NCBI RefSeq assembly: GCF_000153465.1
Contig: NZ_CH672387.1
Location: forward strand, 3,590,628 to 3,654,627
Reading direction: 5' to 3'
Origin: Aurantimonas manganoxydans SI85-9A1
Lineage (GTDB): Bacteria; Pseudomonadota; Alphaproteobacteria; Rhizobiales; Rhizobiaceae
Length of the DNA: 64,000 bases
The notes beneath the pieces were generated by a model. The model saw only the letters and a list, made by a program, of their open reading frames with translations. It had not been told where the DNA came from and did not search any database. Positions within the stretch are counted from its first letter, which is position 1; every line of letters starts with the position of its first letter. A program made the translations under genes and the position numbers. Below are positions 53,315 through 64,000 of this stretch, in pieces.

Positions 53315-53885
53315 AGATCGGGAAGCTCATCCCGTGGAACGCGTCCGGTCGGCGATAGCGGATTTCACCGTCGATCGTATAGGCCTGCGGCAGCCGGTTC
53401 TCCGGCGCGCCGACGGGCGGCGCCGTGCGCGTCGGCGTCACCATCAATCCGGCATCCCAGAAGCGTTCGAGATCGTCCGCTGTCACGCCGTCCTCGTCGT
53501 CGGCAAAGGCGATGGCGAGGCCTTCCGTGCCGGTGACGGTCTGCCGCCAGGGTGTCTGGCCGGCGGCCGGCAGCGGCCAGGCGGGCGTCGCGGCGGCGTC
53601 CGGCCCTGCGGGCTCCCCGTCCGCATCCACATCCGTATCCGCGTCGACGGCCGGCTCCCGGGGCACCAGGAATCCTTCATAGGACAGGGCCGCGATGACA
53701 TAGGGCGGGACATAATAGGCGGCGTTGGTCGGGGTGATCGGCCGCACGATGAGTTCCGGCCCGGTCTCGCAGGCCTCGGCGGTCGGGCCGCCGCCATTGT
53801 CGAGCGTCACATAGCAGCGCGAGGGGATGCTGGTGCATCCGCCGACAATGGCGAGCGTGAACAGGATCGGCAGAGCTGGTCGCAT
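53295..53885 (-). CDS. Predicted lipoprotein with Asp-rich insert, function unknown
   Basis: A 196-residue protein. The start MRPALPILFTLAIVGGCTSI is a lipoprotein signal with lipobox VGGC, so it should be lipid-anchored. The mature domain begins SRCYVTLDNGGGPTAEACETG (two Cys) and contains an alternating Asp run, PAVDADTDVDADGEPAG, about residue 85, which looks like a flexible or calcium-binding linker. No family recognised. An ATG at 53912 is further upstream, but the signal peptide fixes the one at 53885. Convergent with the exported-protein gene, overlapping by 20 bases. Confidence 0.62.
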   Translation of the reverse strand: MRPALPILFTLAIVGGCTSIPSRCYVTLDNGGGPTAEACETGPELIVRPITPTNAAYYVPPYVIAALSYEGFLVPREPAVDADTDVDADGEPAGPDAAATPAWPLPAAGQTPWRQTVTGTEGLAIAFADDEDGVTADDLERFWDAGLMVTPTRTAPPVGAPENRLPQAYTIDGEIRYRRPDAFHGMSFPISSALSP

Positions 53886-54000
53886 CGGGGGTCCCTCGCT
53901 GCGACCTTCCACATTTATGGTTAGCAGGCCGTTAATGGCAGCGCGCAGCGCCCGGGAAACCGCGCAGAGGCCGCCGGCAAGGCCCGACCCTGCCGCCGCC

Positions 54001-54924
54001 TCAGCGGGCCAGCCCGTGGGCGGCCACCGTGGCGCGGATCGCGGCGATGAACAGCCGGAGCGCCGGCGACGGATCGCCCTCCCCGCGCATGGTCAGGCCG
54101 ACCGGCCCCAGCGTCTCGGCCATGTCGACGGGCAGTTCGGCCAGCATGCCGTCGGCCACGTCCAGCGCCACCACCCCCGACGAGATGAACCAGACCGCAT
54201 CGGTCTTGCGGACATAGGCCCGACCGAAACTGTCGACGACGGTCTCGATCCGGTCGCGGCGGCGGGTCAGGCCATGGGCGATGAAGTAGCGCTCGGCGAT
54301 CGTCCGGATGGCGGCATCCGCATCGGGAAAGATCAGCGGATAGGCCGCGATCAGCGCGGGATCGGCGGCGCTCAGCAGCGGATGGCCGGGGCGTACGACG
54401 AGGCTGACCCGCTCGGAATAGAGCTGGGCGAAGCTGAAGCCGGCCATCGCCTCGGGCTGGCCGAGCCGGCCGATCACCAGGTCGAGTGCGCCGGAGGCGA
54501 GCTGCGACAGGAGGTAGGCATTGGGCCCGGAGACGATGGTCAGCCCCGCCTCCGGGGCGGTCCGCGCCATCTCGATCGCCGCGTCGGGCACGATGCGCGC
54601 GGCGACGCTCGGCAGCGCCCCGATGGTCAGGCGCAGCTGCGATGCGGCCAGCGTCTCGGCGACGCCCTCGATACCCTGGCTGAGGGCGGCAAGGCTGGCC
54701 GAGGCATAGGAATGAAACATCCGCCCCACCGGCGTCAGTGTCGCCCCGCCCCGTCCGCGGGCAATGAGGCGCGCCCCCAGCATCTCCTCGAGTTCAGACA
54801 GCGTCTTGGAGACGGCGGGCTGCGACACGTTCAGCCGCACGGCCGCCTTGCCGAGACTGGCGGAGCGGGCTACCTCGATAAAGGTCTTCAGATGTCTCAG
54901 ACGAACCCGTGGGTCGATTTCCAT
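54001..54924 (-). CDS. pcaQ: LysR-type activator of protocatechuate genes, PcaQ
   Basis: A 307-residue LysR regulator. The N-terminus RVRLRHLKTFIEVARSASLG and HTH LNVSQPAVSKTLSELEEMLG are characteristic of PcaQ; the substrate domain follows from about residue 95 (RLTIGALPSVAARIVPDAA). PcaQ of Agrobacterium and Sinorhizobium activates the pca operon with beta-carboxy-muconate or related pathway compounds as coinducer. It is divergent from pcaC with 98 bases between, and its own ATG lies at one edge of the likely operator, which would also allow autoregulation. Assignment is supported by both sequence and position. Confidence 0.93.
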   Translation of the reverse strand: MEIDPRVRLRHLKTFIEVARSASLGKAAVRLNVSQPAVSKTLSELEEMLGARLIARGRGGATLTPVGRMFHSYASASLAALSQGIEGVAETLAASQLRLTIGALPSVAARIVPDAAIEMARTAPEAGLTIVSGPNAYLLSQLASGALDLVIGRLGQPEAMAGFSFAQLYSERVSLVVRPGHPLLSAADPALIAAYPLIFPDADAAIRTIAERYFIAHGLTRRRDRIETVVDSFGRAYVRKTDAVWFISSGVVALDVADGMLAELPVDMAETLGPVGLTMRGEGDPSPALRLFIAAIRATVAAHGLAR

Positions 54925-54938
54925 AATCTCACGGTTAT
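54923..54938. promoter_or_regulatory. PcaQ-type operator between pcaQ and pcaC
   Basis: ATAATC-TCAC-GGTTAT, a near-palindrome matching the PcaQ box recalled from rhizobia (ATAACC-N4-GGTTAA) at most positions. It sits over the pcaQ start codon and 84 bases before the pcaC ATG, a normal place for LysR activation of the rightward operon. Confidence 0.7.
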
Positions 54939-55022
54939 GCGAACTGCGCTGGAATTCATTTTACATGAGTTTTCAGGCGGCTGATAGTGAACGGGTTGAG
55001 CTGACGGAGACCGGGAGGAACC

Positions 55023-55430
55023 ATGCAGCAGGACCCCAGCGAGCGCTATCAGGCGGGCATGAGAGTACGCCGTGCCGTGCTCGGCGACGCCCATGTCGAT
55101 CGCGCCCAGCGCCAGAGCGACGGGTTCGACGCCCCCTTCCAGAGCTTCATCACCGAGGGCGCCTGGGGCACGGTCTGGTCGCGGCCGCATTTCACCCATC
55201 GCGAACGCTCCATCGTCACCATCGCGCTCCTGGCCGCGCTCGGCCAGGACGACGAGGTCGCCATGCATGTGCGGGCCACGGCCAATACCGGCGCGACCCG
55301 CGAGGACGTTCTGGAAGCGCTGCTGCACGTCGCCGTCTATGCCGGCGTGCCGGCCGCCAACCACGCCATCAAGATCGCCAAGTCGGTCTATGCCGAGATC
55401 GACAAGGCCGCTGAGGCAGGCCCCGCATGA
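55023..55430 (+). CDS. pcaC: 4-carboxymuconolactone decarboxylase
   Basis: A 135-residue AhpD-like protein that decarboxylates 4-carboxymuconolactone to 3-oxoadipate enol-lactone. The segment [35 protein letters not shown]-type (in pieces: [19 protein letters not shown]) and [31 protein letters not shown] are the diagnostic blocks. It is the unfused form; a fused PcaL is not seen. RBS GGGAGGAACC precedes the ATG at 55023. First gene of the rightward operon, overlapping pcaH by 4 bases. Confidence 0.94.
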   Translation: MQQDPSERYQAGMRVRRAVLGDAHVDRAQRQSDGFDAPFQSFITEGAWGTVWSRPHFTHRERSIVTIALLAALGQDDEVAMHVRATANTGATREDVLEALLHVAVYAGVPAANHAIKIAKSVYAEIDKAAEAGPA

Positions 55431-56149
55431 GCGGCGGATCCTTCTTCCAGCGCGACCGCAACTGGCATCCGGCCGCCTATACGCCCGGCTACAAGACGAG
55501 CGTGACGCGCTCGCCGCAGAAGGCGCCGATCTCGCTCGACAACACCGTCTCGGAGATGACCGGCCCGGTCTTCGGCCATGATCTGATCGGCGAGACCGAC
55601 AACGACCTCCTGCGCAATTTCGCCCATGGCGGCGAGCCGATCGGCCAGCGCATCATCGTCCATGGCCGGGTGCTCGACGAGACCGGCAGGGGCGTTCCCG
55701 GCGCACTTCTGGAATTCTGGCAGGCCAATGCCGGCGGGCGCTACCGCCACAAGAAGGAAACCTATCTGGCGCCGCTGGATCCGAATTTCGGCGGCTGCGG
55801 ACGCACCCTCACAGATGCAGACGGCAGCTACCGCCTGCGCACCATCAAGCCCGGCGCCTATCCCTGGCCCAACGGCGTCAATGACTGGCGGCCGGCCCAT
55901 ATCCATTTCTCGGTCTTCGGCCATGGCTTCGCCCAGCGGCTGATCACCCAGATGTATTTCGAGGGCGACCCGCTGATCTGGCGCTGCCCGATCGTTGCGA
56001 CGATCCCCGACCGCGCCGCGGTCGAACGGCTGATCGCGCCGCTCGACATGAACAATGCCGTGCCGATGGACAGCCGCGCCTATCGCTTCGACATCGTCCT
56101 GCGCGGGCGCCGGTCGACCCTGTTCGAGAACCGGACGGAGGGCAATTGA
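55427..56149 (+). CDS. pcaH: Protocatechuate 3,4-dioxygenase beta subunit
   Basis: The iron-carrying subunit of the intradiol dioxygenase that opens protocatechuate to 3-carboxymuconate. The 240 residues fit the family (about 235-245). Fe(III) ligands can be placed: a Tyr in the RYRHKKETY region and Tyr in [10 protein letters not shown], with the His pair of [12 protein letters not shown]. The segment [16 protein letters not shown] is the usual dioxygenase core. Partner alpha subunit follows directly. Its ATG overlaps pcaC by 4 bases (ATGA) and its stop overlaps pcaG (TGATG). Cytoplasmic. Confidence 0.95.
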   Translation: MSGGSFFQRDRNWHPAAYTPGYKTSVTRSPQKAPISLDNTVSEMTGPVFGHDLIGETDNDLLRNFAHGGEPIGQRIIVHGRVLDETGRGVPGALLEFWQANAGGRYRHKKETYLAPLDPNFGGCGRTLTDADGSYRLRTIKPGAYPWPNGVNDWRPAHIHFSVFGHGFAQRLITQMYFEGDPLIWRCPIVATIPDRAAVERLIAPLDMNNAVPMDSRAYRFDIVLRGRRSTLFENRTEGN

Positions 56150-56775
56150 TGGCCCAGCCCCTCGCCTATCTGAAGGAATCGCCGTCGCAGACCGCCGGCC
56201 CCTACGTCCATATCGGCTGTACGCCGAACTACAGCGGCATCGAGGGCGTCTATGCCGAGGATCTCGGCGCCCGCATGGTGGATGCCGAGACGCAGGGCGA
56301 GCGCATCCGCATCGTCGGCCGCGTCTTCGACGGCGTCGGCACCGCGCTGAAGGACGCCCTGGTCGAGATCTGGCAGGCCGATGCGCAAGGGCTCTATCCC
56401 GGCCCGTCCGAGACCCGCGGCACCGCCGATCCGCATTTTTCCGGCTTCGGCCGCTCGCCCGGCGACATGACCACCGGCGAGTTCGTCTTCGAGACGATCA
56501 AGCCCGGCAAGGTCCCGTTCAAGGACGGCCGCCCTCAGGCGCCGCATGTGACGGTCTGGATCGTCGCGCGCGGCATCAATCTCGGCTTGCACACCCGCAT
56601 GTATTTCGGCGACGAGGAGGCGGCCAACGCAGCCGATCCGGTGCTGGCGCGCATCGAGCACCGCGCGCGGGTCCAGACACTGATCGCGCCCCGCACGCAG
56701 GAGGGTGACGTGCCGACCTACCGGTTCGACATCCACCTGCAGGGCGAGAACGAGACGATCTTCTTCGACATCTGA
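56149..56775 (+). CDS. pcaG: Protocatechuate 3,4-dioxygenase alpha subunit
   Basis: A 208-residue structural subunit paired with PcaH, as expected about 200-210 residues. Starts AQPLAYLKESPSQTAGPYVH, the pattern of PcaG N-termini. It repeats the dioxygenase fold (DALVEIWQADAQGLYPG; TIKPGKVPF; PHVTVWIVARGINLGLHTRMYF) but, as in the family, the Tyr and His metal ligands are replaced, so it does not bind iron. The ATG at 56149 overlaps the pcaH stop; an in-frame TTG just before is unlikely. pcaI follows after 17 bases. Confidence 0.95.
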   Translation: MAQPLAYLKESPSQTAGPYVHIGCTPNYSGIEGVYAEDLGARMVDAETQGERIRIVGRVFDGVGTALKDALVEIWQADAQGLYPGPSETRGTADPHFSGFGRSPGDMTTGEFVFETIKPGKVPFKDGRPQAPHVTVWIVARGINLGLHTRMYFGDEEAANAADPVLARIEHRARVQTLIAPRTQEGDVPTYRFDIHLQGENETIFFDI

Positions 56776-56792
56776 CGGCTGCAAAGAGGTCC

Positions 56793-59604
<2,812 letters not shown>

Positions 59605-59619
59605 CGGACGGCGGGCCGC

Positions 59620-60507
59620 TCAGCCGCGCCCCGTCTCCCGCATGATCTGGCGCTGGCGCTCGCGCAGCGACGCCGCCTTCTCCTCGCTCAGCCGGTCGAT
59701 GCAATGGGCGCAGGAGACCCCCTCCTCGAAGGCCGGGTCGGCGCGCTCCTCCGGCGACAGCGGCTGGCCGCAGCCATAGCAGGCGGTCCAGTCCGTCCGT
59801 GCCAGCCCATGGCCGACGGCGACGCGGCCGTCGAAGACGTAGCAGTCGCCCTCCCAGCGACTGTCTTCCCGCGGCACGTCCTCGAGATATTGCAGGATGC
59901 CGCCCTTCAGGTGGAAGACGCTCTCGAACCCCTTGGAGAGCATGTAGGCCGAGGCCTTCTCGCAGCGGATGCCGCCGGTGCAGAACATCGCCACCTTGCG
60001 GTGCTCGGCCGGGTCGAGCGCGGTCTCCACATAGGCCTTGAAGTCCGTGAAGCTGTCGATCGCCGGATCCACCGCCCCGGCAAAGCCGCCGACCTTGGTC
60101 TCGTAGCGATTGCGGGTGTCGAGGACGAGCACCTCCGGATCATTGATCAGGGCGTTCCAGTCGGAAGGGGCGACATAGGTGCCGACGCGCCGGGAGGGAT
60201 CGGCCTCGGGTGCCCGCATGGTGATGATCTCGGGCCGGATGCGCACCTTGGTGCGGGCAAAGGGCCAGTCCTCGGCCGCCGAGAATTTCAGCTCGCCGCG
60301 GCCGATGCCGCAGCGCCGGTCGAGATGCGCGACCATCGTCGCCACGCCGTCCTGCGGTCCCGCCAGCGTGCCGTTGATCCCCTCCGGGGCAATGAGGATC
60401 GTGCCGCGTGTGCCGGTGTCGGCGCACAAGGCGGCGAGCTCGGCCTTCAGCGCGGGAAGGTCGTCGAGCGTGACAAAACGATAGAAGGTGGCGACGGTCA
60501 GGGACAT
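59620..60507 (-). CDS. trhO: tRNA uridine(34) hydroxylase TrhO (rhodanese-fold)
   Basis: A 295-residue enzyme that makes 5-hydroxyuridine at the wobble position of tRNA with oxygen. The N-terminal acylphosphatase-like part (FYRFVTLDDLPALKAEL; GTILIAPEGINGTLAGP) leads to a rhodanese domain with the active loop FCTGGIRCEKASAYML and GGILQYLEDVP; the tail has CYGCGQPL and CAHC, two Cys pairs that could bind zinc. All are hallmarks of TrhO (formerly YceA). Start ATG at 60507. Convergent with pobA by 15 bases and unlinked in function. Confidence 0.95.
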   Translation of the reverse strand: MSLTVATFYRFVTLDDLPALKAELAALCADTGTRGTILIAPEGINGTLAGPQDGVATMVAHLDRRCGIGRGELKFSAAEDWPFARTKVRIRPEIITMRAPEADPSRRVGTYVAPSDWNALINDPEVLVLDTRNRYETKVGGFAGAVDPAIDSFTDFKAYVETALDPAEHRKVAMFCTGGIRCEKASAYMLSKGFESVFHLKGGILQYLEDVPREDSRWEGDCYVFDGRVAVGHGLARTDWTACYGCGQPLSPEERADPAFEEGVSCAHCIDRLSEEKAASLRERQRQIMRETGRG

Positions 60508-60683
60508 GGCGCGTCATACCGCCGGTCTGCCCGCGTGACAAACCCCCGCCGCCCCGCGCCGCTCACCGATCCTTCGGCGACGATCCGGTGCAAATCTCGC
60601 CGGCGAGACGTGACGCGCCGCCCGGGAATGCTAAGACAGAGAGAGTTTCCCGCCGCCTCGTCCCTCCGCGGAGTTCGCAAGCG

Positions 60684-62066
60684 TTGATCGACCGTCTCAT
60701 CGGTGTCGTTCTGATCGTCACGGGCGTCGCCATCCTTCTGCGCGAATGGGTGGGCAGCGCGGGCGCCGGGCTGGTCGCGGCCGCCGGCATCCTCGTCTTC
60801 CTGGTTCTCGCCACGCCGCGGGCGCCCTGGTCGCGCCAGGCATTCGTGGCGCTCGGCCTCGGCCTCGTCGCCATCGCCCTCTTCACCCGCGCCGACTGGC
60901 TCGCCATCACGCTGAAGGGGCTCGAACAGGGCGGCTTCATCGCGGCCTTCTTCATCGCGCTCGCCTCGCTGCGCGGCCCCGCCGCCGCCTCGCCGGCCAT
61001 CGAGCGATGCGGGCAGTATCTCGCCAGCCAGCCGCCCGGCAAACGCTATCTGGCGCTGACCACCGGCGGCCATCTCTTCGCGCTGATCCTCAGCTACGGC
61101 GCGATCTCGCTCCTGGGCGGGTTGACCGAAAGCATCGCCAGCCGCGAGCCCAACGCCGAGATCCGCGAGATCCGCAACCGGCGCATGCTGCTGGCGATCC
61201 AGCGCGGCTTCGTCGCCTCGCTGACCTGGTCGCCGCTGGCCTTCGCCATGGCGATCTCCACCTCGGTCATTCCCGGCTCGTCATGGAGCGGGGCGGCCGT
61301 CTTCGCGATCTTCAACGCGGCTCTCGTCACCTTCATCGGCTGGGCGCTGGACACCTATTTCAAGCCGAAGCTGACCCAGCCGGCGCCGGCACGGCGCGAT
61401 CCGATCGGCGGCTGGCGCGACCTGAAGCCGCTGCTGGCGCTGCTCGTCCTGCTCTTCTCGGGCGTCGCGGTGCTGGAGCTTCTCACCGGGCTGCGGGTGA
61501 TCGCCGTGGTGATGCTGCTGGTGCCGACCATCGCCATCGGCTGGATTGTCATCCAGTCCCGCGGCGAGACTGGAACGGCGGCGCGGACCGCGACGCGGCT
61601 GAAGCGGCTCGCCCTCACCGACATCCCCTCCTTCCAGTCCGAGCTGATCCTCCTGGTCATGGCCGGCTTCATCGGCGCCACCGGCGGCGAGTTGCTGCAG
61701 CCGCTGATCGCCGATCAGGCCCTGGCGCTGGACGCCATCCCGGCTTCAGTGATCCTCGTCGCCATCGTCTGGATCATCCCGCTGCTCGGCCAGCTCGGCA
61801 TGAACCCGATCCTGTCGGTGTCGCTGCTGGCGCCCTTGCTGCCGTCGGCCGCCGCCATGGGCGTGTCGCCGAATGTCGTCGTCGTCGCGCTGACCGCCGG
61901 CTGGGCGCTCACCGGCGCATCCTCGCCCTTCACGGCGACGACGCTGCTGATCGGACGGCTTGGCCATACCAGCGCCTTCCGGGTCGGGGTGGTCTGGAAC
62001 GGCGGCTTCATGGTGGCCGGCCTGCTGGCCCTGTCGGCCACCGTCTTCCTGATCGCGCAGCTCTGA
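60684..62066 (+). CDS. Polytopic inner-membrane protein, unidentified
   Basis: A 460-residue protein with about ten to twelve hydrophobic helices in two blocks divided by a cytoplasmic stretch (about 150-165 and 310-325; NRRMLLAIQRGFV; RTATRLKRLALTD). Features that could be re-entrant loops are GGLTESIASREPN and LLGQLGMNPILSVSLLAPLLP, and the end ALTGASSPFTATTLLIGRLGH, reminiscent of ion-transporter superfamily members such as the DctM/ArsB-like proteins, but I cannot name a family. The start is a TTG at 60684 with GGAG upstream; a longer frame adds nothing recognisable. Divergent from trhO. Transport function is inferred only from topology. Confidence 0.65.
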   Translation: MIDRLIGVVLIVTGVAILLREWVGSAGAGLVAAAGILVFLVLATPRAPWSRQAFVALGLGLVAIALFTRADWLAITLKGLEQGGFIAAFFIALASLRGPAAASPAIERCGQYLASQPPGKRYLALTTGGHLFALILSYGAISLLGGLTESIASREPNAEIREIRNRRMLLAIQRGFVASLTWSPLAFAMAISTSVIPGSSWSGAAVFAIFNAALVTFIGWALDTYFKPKLTQPAPARRDPIGGWRDLKPLLALLVLLFSGVAVLELLTGLRVIAVVMLLVPTIAIGWIVIQSRGETGTAARTATRLKRLALTDIPSFQSELILLVMAGFIGATGGELLQPLIADQALALDAIPASVILVAIVWIIPLLGQLGMNPILSVSLLAPLLPSAAAMGVSPNVVVVALTAGWALTGASSPFTATTLLIGRLGHTSAFRVGVVWNGGFMVAGLLALSATVFLIAQL

Positions 62067-62259
62067 GCCGCCTGCTTCGCGCGGCATCCGGTTCGACGCG
62101 TTAACGCTTGTTTAACCATCGAACCGTCGTACAGGCGCGACTCACTTTGGCGCCGATTTGTTTCTGTCCTGTTCTTGTTTCATTCCAATTTCCATGCTTA
62201 CCTAACGTCGCTTTCCGGCAAATTGGGTGGGCCGGAGTTCATCACGAGGGGTGGTGGCA

Positions 62260-63792
62260 ATGGTATCTCGGGTCAAGACGGTGGCGTTTCAGGGCATCGA
62301 AGCGATTCCCGTCGACGTGCAGGTGATGGTGGCGCCGGGCAAGGTCGGCATCCAGATCGTCGGCCTGCCGGACAAGGCGGTGGCCGAGAGCCGCGAGCGC
62401 GTCCAGGCGGCCCTGCATGCCTCCGGGCTGTCGATGCCGCCCAAGAAGGTGACCGTCAATCTCGCCCCCGCCGACCTTCCCAAGGAGGGCAGCCATTACG
62501 ACCTGCCGATCGCTCTCGGCCTGATGGCGGCGCTCGGCGCGATCCCGTCCGACGCGCTGGCCGGCTTTGTCGTCCTCGGCGAGCTCTCCCTCGACGGCAT
62601 GACCACGGCGGTCGCCGGGGCCCTGCCGGCGGCAATGGGCGCCAACGCCATCGGCCTCGGCCTGATCTGCCCGGCTGAAAGCGGCGCGGAGGCGGCCTGG
62701 GCGAGCCAGGACATGGACATCGTCGCCGCCCGCAGCCTGATCCAGATCGCCAATCATTTCCGCGGCACGCAGATCATCGCCCGGCCGGAGCCGGCCATCC
62801 GGGCCGCGCCTTCCGACCTGCCGGACCTTGCCGAGATCAAGGGCCAGATCGTCGCCAAGCGGGCGCTGGAGATCAGTGCGGCGGGCGGCCACAATCTCCT
62901 GATGGTCGGCCCGCCCGGTTCGGGCAAGTCGATGCTGGCGCAGCGCCTGCCGTCGATCCTGCCAGCGCTGACACCGCGCGAATTGCTCGAAGTGTCGATG
63001 ATCGCCTCGATCGCCGGGGAATTGTCCGGCGGCAAGCTGTCGGATCGCCGGCCGTTCCGGGCGCCGCATCATTCGGCCTCGATGGCGGCGATGGTCGGCG
63101 GCGGCCTGAGGGCGCGGCCGGGCGAGGTCTCGCTCGCCCATCGCGGCATCCTGTTTCTCGACGAATTCCCCGAATTCTCGCCGGTCGTGCTGGATTCCCT
63201 GCGCCAGCCGCTGGAGGCCGGCGAAAGCGTCATCGCCCGGGCCAATCACCGCGTCACCTACCCGGCCAAGATGCAACTCGTGGCGGCAATGAATCCCTGC
63301 CGATGCGGCATGGCGGGCGAGCCCGGCCGAAGTTGCGCCCGCGGCCCACGCTGTGCCGCCGACTACCAGGCCCGCATCTCCGGCCCGCTGATGGACCGGA
63401 TCGACATTCGCGTCGACGTGCCGGCGGTGACGGCCGCCGACCTGATCAAGCCGCAGCCGGCGGAATCCTCGGCCGAGGTGAAGGCGCGCGTCGCCGCCGC
63501 CCACGCCCTGCAGACGGAGCGCTACGAGACGCTCGGCCTGCCCGGCTCGACCCGCAATTCCCGTTGCCCTGCCGCCCTGATCGAAAGCGTCGCCGAGCCG
63601 GACCGGGAGGGCCGGACCCTGCTGCAGGAGGCGGCCGAGCAGATGCGGTTCTCCGCCCGCGCCTATCACCGCATTCTCAAGGTCGCGCGGACCCTGGCCG
63701 ATCTCGACGGCGACGACATGGTCCGGCGCATCCATCTGGCCGAGGCGATCTCCTACCGCATGGCCGGCGAGCGCCTGGCCGCCGCGGCATGA
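62260..63792 (+). CDS. yifB: YifB/ComM-family Mg-chelatase-like AAA+ ATPase
   Basis: A 510-residue helicase-like ATPase. The N-terminal Lon-type domain includes VQVMVAPGKVGIQIVGLPDKAVAES in pieces (IQIVGLPDKAVAESRERV) and GLSMPPKKVTVNLAPADLP; the AAA+ core has Walker A GPPGSGKSMLAQRLPSIL, RAPHHSAS, Walker B ILFLDEFPEF, and the Cys cluster NPCRCGMAGEPGRSC, which may bind zinc; SAR in FSARAYHRILKVARTLADL ends it. ComM is a hexameric branch-migration helicase in natural transformation; YifB may act in other DNA processing. ATG 62260 chosen because homology starts there (SRVKTVAFQGIE). Confidence 0.93.
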   Translation: MVSRVKTVAFQGIEAIPVDVQVMVAPGKVGIQIVGLPDKAVAESRERVQAALHASGLSMPPKKVTVNLAPADLPKEGSHYDLPIALGLMAALGAIPSDALAGFVVLGELSLDGMTTAVAGALPAAMGANAIGLGLICPAESGAEAAWASQDMDIVAARSLIQIANHFRGTQIIARPEPAIRAAPSDLPDLAEIKGQIVAKRALEISAAGGHNLLMVGPPGSGKSMLAQRLPSILPALTPRELLEVSMIASIAGELSGGKLSDRRPFRAPHHSASMAAMVGGGLRARPGEVSLAHRGILFLDEFPEFSPVVLDSLRQPLEAGESVIARANHRVTYPAKMQLVAAMNPCRCGMAGEPGRSCARGPRCAADYQARISGPLMDRIDIRVDVPAVTAADLIKPQPAESSAEVKARVAAAHALQTERYETLGLPGSTRNSRCPAALIESVAEPDREGRTLLQEAAEQMRFSARAYHRILKVARTLADLDGDDMVRRIHLAEAISYRMAGERLAAAA

Positions 63793-63799
63793 CGGCGGC

Positions 63800-64000
63800 A
63801 TGAGCGCGGAGCCGCACCCCGCCATTGCGGGCTACGACATCATCGCCGACCGCTTCGAGGCCGCGCGCCGGCTAAAGCCGTGGGAGCCGCCCTTCTACGC
63901 GCAACTGGCGGCATCGCTTCCAACCGGGGCGCGGCTCCTGGATTGCGGCTGCGGCACCGGTCACGCGGGGCTGGCGCATTGTCTGGAGGCCGGCGTCTCG
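63800..64000 (+). CDS. SAM-dependent methyltransferase (5' part; cut by window edge)
   Basis: Open from the ATG at 63800 to the right edge, 67 codons. The start MSAEPHPAIAGYDIIADRFE and the motif RLLDCGCGTGHAGLAH (SAM-binding motif I) show a class I methyltransferase. It begins 7 bases after the yifB stop, so is likely cotranscribed. Substrate and length are unknown because the rest is outside. Confidence 0.75.
   Translation, partial: MSAEPHPAIAGYDIIADRFEAARRLKPWEPPFYAQLAASLPTGARLLDCGCGTGHAGLAHCLEAGVS

Overview
The window is a GC-rich, gene-dense stretch of bacterial chromosome with the codon use and gene content of an alphaproteobacterium, most likely a Hyphomicrobiales (Rhizobiales) member. 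Pointers are a C4-pathway 5-aminolevulinate synthase, a PcaQ-type regulator divergent from a pca operon, a LOV/HisKA_2-type sensor kinase, the N-acetylglutaminylglutamine amide (NAGGN) osmolyte operon and many TGATG, ATGA and GTGA gene couplings. I see no insertion sequence, prophage, CRISPR array or rRNA. One tRNA gene, Thr(CGT), is present.

Layout. 1-9.9 kb: nicotinate phosphoribosyltransferase (cut by the left edge), a GST, a methyltransferase, a MarR regulator, an EEP-fold hydrolase, a SAF-domain homoserine-dehydrogenase-like enzyme, a divergent sugar transferase/epimerase pair, a 58-residue basic protein, hemA and a cupin. 9.8-18.7 kb: AbrB-type membrane protein coupled to an aminotransferase, mscL, a CrbS-like transporter/sensor kinase facing its LuxR-type response regulator, YjbQ and an HSL-type esterase. 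18.7-31.2 kb: pyrD, a LOV photoreceptor kinase with a single-domain receiver, a MATE exporter, a class IV HDAC-like deacetylase, an ATP-dependent DNA ligase with a DEDD exonuclease, a flavin oxidoreductase, tRNA-Thr and a diguanylate cyclase.

31.5-42.1 kb is a fatty/hydroxy-acid catabolic locus. A leftward set (SDR, MaoC, thiolase, APH-type kinase, SDR, thioredoxin-like protein, HAD phosphatase) and a rightward set (TetR, ACAD11-like acyl-CoA dehydrogenase, two MDR oxidoreductases) diverge from a promoter carrying a perfect inverted repeat. The kinase plus dehydrogenase resemble LvaA/LvaC and the fused human ACAD10/11, which remove 4-hydroxyl groups through a phosphorylated intermediate. A BrnT/BrnA toxin-antitoxin pair with its own operator sits inside the rightward set.

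42.2-47.0 kb is the NAGGN operon (amidotransferase, GNAT/ATP-grasp ligase, M42 peptidase). 47.1-54 kb holds a polysaccharide deacetylase, fdhD with a LysR gene, queF, a RibB with a degenerate GTP cyclohydrolase II half, and small secreted proteins. 54.0-59.6 kb is the 4-hydroxybenzoate/protocatechuate cluster (pcaQ; pcaC-H-G-I-J-pobA) with a PcaQ-type operator over the pcaQ start codon. 59.6-64 kb carries trhO, an unidentified polytopic membrane protein, a YifB/ComM ATPase and the start of a methyltransferase.

The most unusual items are the LOV kinase pair, the split ACAD10/11-like hydroxy-acid locus with its TetR operator, and the BrnTA pair within it. None is a wholly unknown system. Coordinates come from reading the sequence; all family assignments are from motif recognition, without database searches.
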